NCBI GenBank assembly: GCA_036489445.1
Contig: DASXFV010000087.1
Location: 62,001-126,000, forward strand
Origin: DAIDKA01 sp036489445
Lineage (GTDB): Bacteria > Pseudomonadota > Gammaproteobacteria > Steroidobacterales > Steroidobacteraceae
DNA: 64,000 nucleotides
Direction: 5' to 3'
Each line of letters starts with the position of its first letter. Position 1 is the first letter of the stretch. Position numbers and translations under genes: made by a program. The notes beneath the pieces are model-generated. The model was not told the origin of the DNA, made no database searches, and saw only the letters and a program-made list of their open reading frames with translations. Shown piece by piece: positions 51,802 to 58,920 of this stretch.

Positions 51802-52668
51802 ATGGACCAGCGAATCGCTGATCTGATTGGCCTGCTTGACCTCGAGACTCTCGAGGTCAACCTGTTTCGCGGCGCAAGCCGCGACATCGGCAGTCCACAG
51901 GTGTTTGGGGGCCAGGTACTGGGCCAGGCTCTCAACGCCGCTTCCCGCACCGTGACCGGCCGCATCGTGCATTCCCTGCACGCTTATTTTCTGCGCCGCG
52001 GCGATTTCACCGCCCCCATCATCTACCAGGTGGACCGCAGTCGCGACGGCCACAGCTTCTCCAATCGCCGCGTGGTCGCCATCCAGCACGGCGAACAGAT
52101 CTTCAACATGGCCTGCTCGTTCCAGATCCAGGAGTCCGGTCTGGAGCACCAGGTGGCCATGCCGGATGTGCCGCCGCCGGAGAGTCTGGCGGATACCTCG
52201 CGCGTCGCTCCGGAGCTTCTGGCCAGGCTGCCCGAGCGAGTGCGGCAGTTGCTGGAAACACCGCGGCCGTTTGAATTCCGCGCCGTGGGCCCCCTGGATG
52301 CCAGGCCGGCGCCGGGTCACGCCCCATCGCGTCAGGTCTGGTTTCGTGCCGTGGCGCCGGTACCGGAAGATCAGACCCTGCAGCGCTGCCTGCTCGCCTA
52401 TGTGTCGGACTTCCATCTGCTGGAGACCGCCACGCTCCCCCATGGGATTTCGCATTTGAGCGGCAAGGCGCAGGTGGCGAGCATTGATCACGCGATGTGG
52501 TTCCACCGCCCGCTGCGGGTGGACGAGTGGCTGCTGTACGACGTCGAAAGCCCCAGCGCCTCCGGGGCGCGCGGCTTTGCCCGGGCCAATGTGTTCGCGC
52601 GGGATGCCACCCTGGTCGCCAGTACCGCCCAGGAAGGCCTGGTGCGCCTGACGGGCGCGAAACCATGA
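51802..52668 (+). CDS. tesB: Acyl-CoA thioesterase II (TesB)
   Basis: The 288-residue enzyme is a double hot-dog thioesterase. It starts LIGLLDLETLEVNLFRGASR, has QVFGGQVLGQALNAA, and HSLHAYFLRRGDFTAPIIYQ with the first conserved block. The second half holds ISHLSGKAQVASIDHAMWFH and RPLRVDEWLLYD, where the catalytic Asp lies. It hydrolyses medium and long acyl-CoAs. Its stop overlaps the CpcT/CpeT-like start by four bases. Confidence 0.95.
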   Translation: MDQRIADLIGLLDLETLEVNLFRGASRDIGSPQVFGGQVLGQALNAASRTVTGRIVHSLHAYFLRRGDFTAPIIYQVDRSRDGHSFSNRRVVAIQHGEQIFNMACSFQIQESGLEHQVAMPDVPPPESLADTSRVAPELLARLPERVRQLLETPRPFEFRAVGPLDARPAPGHAPSRQVWFRAVAPVPEDQTLQRCLLAYVSDFHLLETATLPHGISHLSGKAQVASIDHAMWFHRPLRVDEWLLYDVESPSASGARGFARANVFARDATLVASTAQEGLVRLTGAKP

Positions 52669-53732
52669 GCGGCCGGCTGCGCGCCTCGCGCTGGATGGCG
52701 CAGGTGTTGCGGGGTCTGGGGGTGTTCGGCCTGAGTGTGGGTCTGGGGATGTACCTGGGGGCGCCGCTTGCCGCCGGTGCGCCGGTCAAGGTGACTCCCG
52801 CAACGCCTCCTGAGATTGTGGACCTGATGCGCCTGTGGTCCGGTGTCCACGACAGTGCCGTGCAGGTGATCCTGGATGATCATTCGCCGCAGGCGGCCGC
52901 CGCCGATCTGTCGCGGCTGCGCACCGTGATTGAACCGGTGGATCTGCCGTGGCTGGGTTCCACCGTGCTGTATCTGGAGGAAACTCCCCATGATGTGTCG
53001 GGCGTTCCGCGGCGCCAGGTGCTGCTGCGGCTGTCCATCGACTCCCAGCTGCGCCCGCAGCGCATCCGCGTGCGGCAGTACACATTCAGTGCACCGGCGC
53101 AGTGGCGCGGTCTTTTCGCCGATCCTCAGGCGCAGCTGGCGCTGCGACGCACCGACATCGAGGCCATCCTCGGATGTGACCTGCTGCTGACCCGGGAGGG
53201 TGACCAGTTCCAGGGCGGCACGCTGGGCCGCGGATGTGTGTCGCCGCCAGCGGACCCGCAACGTTACGTGGATTACCGGCTGCAGGTGGGGCAGGGGGTG
53301 TATTGGTTTCGCACCCGCCAGTTCCGCTTTGCCGATGACGCGTTGGTCCAGGAGAGCGCCGGCTACGACTGGCCGGAAATGCACCTCGCCCGGCTGTACA
53401 GCTGCCGTATCCGCTGGTCGGCCTCAGGACAGCCGGCGGATCTGTTGCCGCTGCTGAACGTTGATGTCGCCGATCACGGTGGCCACGCGGATTTTTCCCT
53501 GCCGGACGGCCGCGCCTTGCGTCTGATTCTGCACAGCGATGATTGGCCCTTCGACGCCAGCAATAATGCGCTGATCCTGATCCTGCAGGACCTGGCGCCC
53601 AATGGCGCGACCGTGCGCAGCTGGACGGGGTCCGATCCCCTGCAGATCGCGGCCGCCATGAAGTCCATGGATGCCCGCTGTGGCCCTATTGCGCCGCCAG
53701 CGAAGCTATCGATTGCAGCAGTGTGGCATTGA
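52665..53732 (+). CDS. CpcT/CpeT-type chromophore-lyase homologue
   Basis: The protein (355 aa from ATG 52665) has a signal-like N-terminus (ending near APLAAGAP) and then a CpcT/CpeT domain. Family blocks are EIVDLMRLWSGVHDSAVQVI, LYLEETPHDVSGVPRRQVLL, RIRVRQYTFSAPAQWRG, ILGCDLLLTREGDQFQGGTL and GYDWPEMHLARLYSCR. In cyanobacteria such proteins attach bilin pigments to phycobiliproteins; nothing here suggests phycobilisomes, so the job must differ. The start overlaps tesB (ATGA). Its last 47 bases overlap the 3' end of the convergent hydrolase gene. Confidence 0.82.
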   Translation: MSGRLRASRWMAQVLRGLGVFGLSVGLGMYLGAPLAAGAPVKVTPATPPEIVDLMRLWSGVHDSAVQVILDDHSPQAAAADLSRLRTVIEPVDLPWLGSTVLYLEETPHDVSGVPRRQVLLRLSIDSQLRPQRIRVRQYTFSAPAQWRGLFADPQAQLALRRTDIEAILGCDLLLTREGDQFQGGTLGRGCVSPPADPQRYVDYRLQVGQGVYWFRTRQFRFADDALVQESAGYDWPEMHLARLYSCRIRWSASGQPADLLPLLNVDVADHGGHADFSLPDGRALRLILHSDDWPFDASNNALILILQDLAPNGATVRSWTGSDPLQIAAAMKSMDARCGPIAPPAKLSIAAVWH

Positions 53733-54582
53733 AGCGTTGCGCATCGCTGAGCATCGGGAAACTGTCATCACCACTCAGAGTGATGAGGCGCAGTCGCGGC
53801 GCCGCATGCTGCAGCCGCGTCTGGTCCACGGCGCCACCCAGATCTGAATCAATGACCAGGATCGGGGCCTTTACCGCCGGCAGGATGGACGCATAGTCCA
53901 GCGCATTGAGTGCGGCCAGCGTTGCCAGGGCCCGATCCGGTGCAGCCTGCGCCATCATGTCGGCCACCGTGTGCACGAGCGCGGGATCGGACTGCGCACG
54001 AAATAGCGTGCCGCTGACAAACCGCCGCACGGCGCCCGCGAAGTCGGTGCGGAAGAATTGCAGGTTGTGCTCCACCTGCGAGGGCAGTGGCGGCGCCAAG
54101 CCGATGGTGCGGAAGGTCTCAACCCCGATGATGCCGCTCAGACGTGCACCGATGATGGGCGCCGCCTCCAGGGCAACCGGGCCGCCCAACCCATCACCCA
54201 CCAGTACGATGTGGGCGTTGGGAAGTTTCGCGACCACCGATGCCACGTCCTGCGCGAACTGCGGCAGGGTCCAGGTCTGACGGTTCGCGCCCGAAGCGCC
54301 CTGACCGGCCAGATCCAGAGTGACGACGCTGTAGCGGGCAGCCAGTGCCGGCAACTGCGCGCGCCAGATCGTCGAATTGGCCGCCCAGCCGGGAATCAAT
54401 ACGATGGCTGGATCGCCCTGGCCAACCCTGCGCCAGGCAATCCTCACGCCATCGGCGGATGCCGTGAACTGAGTGGCGGGGGTTGAACCTGCAGCAGCGT
54501 GCGCTGATTCGGGGCGACTGGAGCCGCAGGCCGTGAGTACGCAAAGCGCGGCAAAGACCAGTACACGGACCGCAGCTTTCAC
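53686..54582 (-). CDS. Alpha/beta-hydrolase-fold lipoprotein lacking catalytic Ser and His
   Basis: The 298-residue protein is a lipoprotein (FAALCVLTAC, Cys19). The fold is alpha/beta hydrolase: AIVLIPGWAANSTIWRAQLP, VVTLDLAGQGASGANRQTW and an elbow at 129-134 that reads GDGLGG, so Gly131 takes the place of the Ser. The usual terminal GHFPMLE block is SGDDSFPMLSD, where Ser stands in for the His. The acid in VIDSDLGGAV is present. It is most likely a non-catalytic binding or structural protein at the membrane. It is the last gene of a run with the FAD oxidase and the acidic protein upstream. Confidence 0.85.
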   Translation of the reverse strand: MKAAVRVLVFAALCVLTACGSSRPESAHAAAGSTPATQFTASADGVRIAWRRVGQGDPAIVLIPGWAANSTIWRAQLPALAARYSVVTLDLAGQGASGANRQTWTLPQFAQDVASVVAKLPNAHIVLVGDGLGGPVALEAAPIIGARLSGIIGVETFRTIGLAPPLPSQVEHNLQFFRTDFAGAVRRFVSGTLFRAQSDPALVHTVADMMAQAAPDRALATLAALNALDYASILPAVKAPILVIDSDLGGAVDQTRLQHAAPRLRLITLSGDDSFPMLSDAQRFNATLLQSIASLAAQ

Positions 54583-54591
54583 ATCAGGTCC

Positions 54592-56025
54592 TCAAGGGGC
54601 GACCTTGAGGACCTTGCCGGGATTCATGATCCCATTGGGGTCCAGGGCATGCTTGATCGCGCGCATCAGGTCCAGTTCAACGGGCGAGGCATAGCGCTCG
54701 AGCTCCTCGACCTTCAGCTGGCCGATCCCATGTTCGGCGCTGAAGCTGCCACCGAAACTGTACACCAGGTCATCGATCGCGCGGCGCACGTCGTCGGCCC
54801 GGGCCAGAAACTTCTGCGCGGCAATCAACGGTGCCTGATTGAGGTTGAAATGCAGGTTGCCATCACCGACATGGCCATAGGCGATCAACCGGCCCTCGGG
54901 TACCTGACGGTTCACCCACTCGGTGGCCTGCTGCACAAACTGCGGCAGCGCTGCGACGGGCACGGAGATATCGTGTTTGAGGCTTTCGCCATCCAAGCGC
55001 TGCGCGCGGGGAATGTTCTCGCGCAGGAACCAGAAGCTGTCCGCCTCGCGGCCGCTCTGGGCGATCGCAGCATCCTGGACCAGGCCGGCGGTATGCGCGT
55101 CGGCCAGGACGTCCGCGAGGAGCGTCTCGAGAGTTTCATCCGCGCGCGATGAAGTCAGCTCGCACAGCACGTACCAGTCGTGCCGGCCGGGCAGCGGATC
55201 TGCGGATCTGACGTGCTGCACCGTCAGGTCCACCGCCAGACGGGGTATCAGTTCAAAAGAGCTGACCCGATCACCACTGCGAGTGCGTAAACGGCTGAGC
55301 AACTCCACCGCGGCCTGCACGCCCGCTACGGCGACGAACGCAGTGGCGCTGCTGCGAACCGCGGGGAATAACTTCAAGGTGGCGGCCGTGATGATGCCGA
55401 GCGTGCCTTCGGCGCCCAAGAACAAGGACTTCACGTCATAACCGGTATTGTCCTTGCGCAGACTGGTCAGACTGTTCAGCACCCGGCCGTCGGCCAGGAC
55501 CACCTCCAGCCCCAGCACCAGGTCGCGCATCATGCCGTAGCGCAGGACGTTGGTGCCGCCGGCATTGGTGGAAAGATTGCCACCAATCTGGCAACTGCCC
55601 TCGGAGCCCAGGTGCAAGGGGAAGAATCGGTCGGCATCCGCGGCTGCGCGCTGGACCTGGGCCAGCACGCAGCCGGCTTCGGCGGTCAGGGAATAATTTA
55701 ACGGATCGATCTGCCGCACGCGGTTCAGCCGACCCAGGGCCATGATCACCTGGGTGCCGGACTGATCCGGAGTTGCACCCCCGCAATACCCGGTGTTGCC
55801 CCCCTGGGGCACGACGCCAATACGCTGTTGGTGGCAGAACGCCAGGGCGGCGGCGACCTGCGCGGTGGAGCGCGGCAGGATCAGTGCTGCGGCATTCCCG
55901 TGATACAGATTGCGCTGGTCGATGAGCAGTGGCGCGAGTTCGGCCGCATCGGTGCGGACGCAGTCGGCCCCCAGGAGGCTGGCGAGGTGGGCGATCGCCG
56001 GTGCGCTAGATCGCGGCGATGTCAC
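54592..56025 (-). CDS. FAD-binding oxidase/dehydrogenase (GlcD / D-2-hydroxyacid type)
   Basis: The 477-residue enzyme has an FAD-binding PCMH domain: LILPRSTAQVAAALAFCHQQ, the loop PQGGNTGYCGGATP near residue 75 and QIGGNLSTNAGGTNVLRYGM. The C-terminal domain ends with YGHVGDGNLHFNLNQAP and FSAEHGIGQLKVEELERYAS. These match FAD-dependent D-lactate, D-2-hydroxyglutarate and glycolate dehydrogenases. No iron-sulfur or GlcE/GlcF partners adjoin it, which favours a single-subunit D-2-hydroxyacid dehydrogenase. It overlaps the acidic-protein gene by four bases. Confidence 0.9.
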   Translation of the reverse strand: MTSPRSSAPAIAHLASLLGADCVRTDAAELAPLLIDQRNLYHGNAAALILPRSTAQVAAALAFCHQQRIGVVPQGGNTGYCGGATPDQSGTQVIMALGRLNRVRQIDPLNYSLTAEAGCVLAQVQRAAADADRFFPLHLGSEGSCQIGGNLSTNAGGTNVLRYGMMRDLVLGLEVVLADGRVLNSLTSLRKDNTGYDVKSLFLGAEGTLGIITAATLKLFPAVRSSATAFVAVAGVQAAVELLSRLRTRSGDRVSSFELIPRLAVDLTVQHVRSADPLPGRHDWYVLCELTSSRADETLETLLADVLADAHTAGLVQDAAIAQSGREADSFWFLRENIPRAQRLDGESLKHDISVPVAALPQFVQQATEWVNRQVPEGRLIAYGHVGDGNLHFNLNQAPLIAAQKFLARADDVRRAIDDLVYSFGGSFSAEHGIGQLKVEELERYASPVELDLMRAIKHALDPNGIMNPGKVLKVAP

Positions 56026-56339
56026 TCGTCCTCGTCTTCATCCTCTTCTTCGTCATCATCTTCGTCGTCGTCCTCATCCCAATCGTCCTCGTCTTCATCG
56101 TCCTCTTCATCGTCGTCCTCATCCTCCGCTACCTCGGATTCGGACCAGCCCTCTGGAGCCGTGGTCTTTTCAAGATCCATCTCGTGCCAGGCTTCGATAT
56201 CGATTTCCTCGATATCCCCGTCGACGTATTCGATTTCCACGAGTTCGGAGTCCTCGTCTACCGACAGCACGCGGAATGACTCCTCTTCTTCCACGTTCTG
56301 GTACCACTGTCCGGCCGCCGGTTCGTAATCTCTGCTCAC
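56022..56339 (-). CDS. DUF6763-type protein with a long acidic tail
   Basis: The 105-residue protein begins MSRDYEPAAGQWYQNVEEEE, then FRVLSVDEDSELVEIEYVDG and IEEIDIEAWHEMDLEKTTAP, the core of a small family seen in gammaproteobacteria (DUF6763-like). From about residue 68 to the end it is almost only Asp and Glu. The core should fold as a small beta-barrel, and the tail would be a disordered acidic chain. Function unknown; acidic tails often bind basic proteins or metals. It overlaps the FAD oxidase gene by four bases and is divergent from proB (124 bases between start codons). Confidence 0.8.
   Translation of the reverse strand: MSRDYEPAAGQWYQNVEEEESFRVLSVDEDSELVEIEYVDGDIEEIDIEAWHEMDLEKTTAPEGWSESEVAEDEDDDEEDDEDEDDWDEDDDEDDDEEEDEDEDE
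56025..56135. repeat. Low-complexity GAC/GAG-type repeat (acidic tail)
   Basis: An imperfect trinucleotide array on the minus strand (Asp and Glu codons, plus a Trp) encodes the acidic tail of the protein ending at 56022. Such arrays are prone to slippage. Confidence 0.55.
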
Positions 56340-56463
56340 CGCTTTTGTCCTCGAGGGCTCAACTGTTGAAGGTGGCCGCCAGTTTACGGGGGGATTGTTG
56401 TGGGTGGCAACGCTGTTGGGCGCGGGATTCGCCCGCCTGGCGCCGATCCCGTATAGTTTTTAC

Positions 56464-57639
56464 ATGAGCACCACTGGTGAAAATGGTTTGTCCCCGCTGA
56501 TTGCCGCCCGGCGCATTGTTGTCAAGGTGGGTTCGGCCCTGCTGGTCGACCCGGACAGTGGCCAGCTGCGCCGCGAGTGGCTGACCAGCCTGATCGAGGA
56601 TCTCCTGCACCTGCGCGGGCGCGGACAGCAGGTCATCCTGGTGTCTTCCGGTGCCATCGCCCTGGGACGGCGGGAACTGGGACTTGCCCCGGGGGTGTTG
56701 CGGCTGGATGAAAGCCAGGCCGCCGCCGCGGTGGGCCAGATCCGTCTGGCCCATGCGTACAAGGAGCTGCTCAGTCCGCATGGCGTGACCGTGGCGCAGG
56801 TACTGCTGACGCTGGAAGACAGCGAGCGACGCCAGCGCTATTTGAACGCACGGGCTACCCTGGAGTCGTTGCTGGCCTTGGGGGCCTTACCCGTCATCAA
56901 TGAGAACGACACGGTCGCCACGGCTGAGATCCGCTACGGGGACAACGATCGTCTGGGCGCGCGTGTCGCCCAGATGGCCGGCGCCGACTGCCTGGTGCTG
57001 CTCTCGGATGTCGAGGGGCTGTTCACTGCCGATCCAAACCGCAATCCCGACGCGCAGTTCATCGAGCGGGTCAGCGCCGTGACCCCGGAGATTGAAGCCA
57101 TGGCGGGCCGTTCGGCTTCCGCGGTGGGTTCGGGCGGCATGACGACCAAGATCCTGGCGGCCAAAATCGCCGTGGCGGCCGGCTGCCATATGTGCATTGC
57201 CGCAGGTCACCACCCGCACCCGGTGCGCCGGATTGAGGAGGGCGGGCGCTGCACCTGGTTTGTGCCCACCGAGACACCGGTGGCGGCGCGCAAGCAGTGG
57301 ATTGCGGGGACCTTGCGTCCTGCCGGGGCCTTGAGTGTTGATGCCGGTGCGTTGCGGGCCCTGAGCACGGGCAAGAGCCTGCTGCCGGCCGGGGTGGTGC
57401 GGCTGGCCGGGCGCTTTGACCGGGGCGACACCGTCAGCATCCTCGCGCCCGATGGCACGGAGATGGCGCGGGGCATCAGCGCCTATTCAGACGCCGACGT
57501 GGCCCGCATCATGGGCCGACAGTCGGCAGAAATTGCAGGCATCCTCGGTTATCGCAGCGGCGATGCCCTGGTGCACCGGGATGATCTGGTGATCCTGCGC
57601 AAGGATTGGCAGGGCCAGCCTGCACAGGAGGCATCATGA
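56464..57639 (+). CDS. proB: Glutamate 5-kinase
   Basis: The protein (391 aa from ATG 56464) phosphorylates glutamate, the first step of proline synthesis. Blocks are RRIVVKVGSALLVDPDSGQL, VILVSSGAIALGRRELGL, LPVINENDTVATAEIRYGDN and DRLGARVAQMAGADCLVLLS, and a C-terminal PUA domain (RPAGALSVDAGALRALSTGK). The start fits family length. A TATAGT element ends seven bases before the ATG, with no ribosome binding site, so the message may be leaderless. proA overlaps the stop (ATGA). Confidence 0.96.
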   Translation: MSTTGENGLSPLIAARRIVVKVGSALLVDPDSGQLRREWLTSLIEDLLHLRGRGQQVILVSSGAIALGRRELGLAPGVLRLDESQAAAAVGQIRLAHAYKELLSPHGVTVAQVLLTLEDSERRQRYLNARATLESLLALGALPVINENDTVATAEIRYGDNDRLGARVAQMAGADCLVLLSDVEGLFTADPNRNPDAQFIERVSAVTPEIEAMAGRSASAVGSGGMTTKILAAKIAVAAGCHMCIAAGHHPHPVRRIEEGGRCTWFVPTETPVAARKQWIAGTLRPAGALSVDAGALRALSTGKSLLPAGVVRLAGRFDRGDTVSILAPDGTEMARGISAYSDADVARIMGRQSAEIAGILGYRSGDALVHRDDLVILRKDWQGQPAQEAS

Positions 57640-58904
57640 GCGCGCCGGATCTGGCTGAACTGATGCGCCAGATGGGACAGGCGGCACTGGCCGCATCGGA
57701 CGCTCTGAGCGTTGCCAGCACGGCGACCAAGAATCAGGCGCTGAGCGTCGCGGCCGCGGCCATCCGCGCCCATCAGGCCGACATCCTCGGTGCCAATGCC
57801 CAGGATCTGGCGCGGGCTCGCGAGCGGCAACTGTCCGCGGCGCTGCTGGATCGCCTGGAATTGACTGACAAGCGCGTGGCGGCCATGGCCAAGGGACTGG
57901 AAGACATCGTCCAGCTGGCCGATCCCATCGGTTCGGTCGCAGCGCAATGGATGCGACCCAATGGGCTGGATATTTCGCGAGTACGGGTTCCGCTGGGCGT
58001 GATCGGCATCATTTACGAAAGCCGTCCCAACGTGACCGCGGATGCGGGCGCCCTGTGCCTGAAGTCGGGCAACGCGGTGATCCTGCGCGGCGGTTCGGAG
58101 AGCGAACTGTCCAACCGCGCCATTCATGCCTGCCTGACCGCGGGGCTCAAAGCGGTCGGTCTGCCCGAGGCGTGCATCCAGCTGGTCCCGACCACGGATC
58201 GCGCAGCGGTGGGTCTGATGCTCTCTGGCATGACCGAGTACATCGATGTGATCGTGCCCCGGGGCGGCAAGAGCCTCGTGGCGCGAGTGCAGCAGGAAGC
58301 GCGCGTGCCCGTGATCGGGCACCTGGAAGGCAACTGCCACGTGTATGTGGACCGGGACGCCGATCTGGCCATGGCACGGGCGATTGTGCTGAATGCCAAA
58401 CTGCGGCGTACCGGCATTTGCGGTGCCGCCGAGACGTTGTTGGTGGACCGGGGCTGTGTCGCATCTCACCTGGCGCCTGTGGTGCAGGATCTGCTGAGCG
58501 CCGGCTGCGAGGTGCGCGGCGACACCACCGTGCAAAAGATCGATGCGCGAGTGCGCGCCGCCACCGAGGAGGACTGGTACACCGAGTATCTGGATTCGAT
58601 TATCGCCGTGCGAGTGGTGGACGGCGTGGACGCGGCCATCGCGCATATCGCGCGTTACGGCTCGGCGCACACTGAAGCCATTGTGACCGGCAATGCCGCC
58701 ACGGCCGCGCACTTTCTGCAGCAGGTGGACAGCGCCATCGTGTTGCACAACGCCTCGACCCAATTCGCTGATGGGGGAGAGTTCGGGATGGGTGCGGAGA
58801 TCGGTATTTCCACGGATCGTTTCCATGCCCGCGGTCCGGTGGGCGTGGAGCAACTGACCAGTTACAAGTATGTGGTGCGCGGCACCGGACAACTGCGGCC
58901 CTAG
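57636..58904 (+). CDS. proA: Gamma-glutamyl phosphate reductase
   Basis: The protein (422 aa from ATG 57636) reduces glutamyl phosphate with NADPH. It has PLGVIGIIYESRPNVTADAG, ILRGGSESELSNRAIHACL, the active Cys in LRRTGICGAAETLLVD, and HNASTQFADGGEFGMGAEIG near the end. CAGGAGG lies about five bases before the ATG, inside the proB gene. It forms the second step of proline synthesis with ProB, which it probably channels with. No proC in the window. Confidence 0.97.
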   Translation: MSAPDLAELMRQMGQAALAASDALSVASTATKNQALSVAAAAIRAHQADILGANAQDLARARERQLSAALLDRLELTDKRVAAMAKGLEDIVQLADPIGSVAAQWMRPNGLDISRVRVPLGVIGIIYESRPNVTADAGALCLKSGNAVILRGGSESELSNRAIHACLTAGLKAVGLPEACIQLVPTTDRAAVGLMLSGMTEYIDVIVPRGGKSLVARVQQEARVPVIGHLEGNCHVYVDRDADLAMARAIVLNAKLRRTGICGAAETLLVDRGCVASHLAPVVQDLLSAGCEVRGDTTVQKIDARVRAATEEDWYTEYLDSIIAVRVVDGVDAAIAHIARYGSAHTEAIVTGNAATAAHFLQQVDSAIVLHNASTQFADGGEFGMGAEIGISTDRFHARGPVGVEQLTSYKYVVRGTGQLRP

Positions 58905-58920
58905 TATCCAGGAACCGGCC

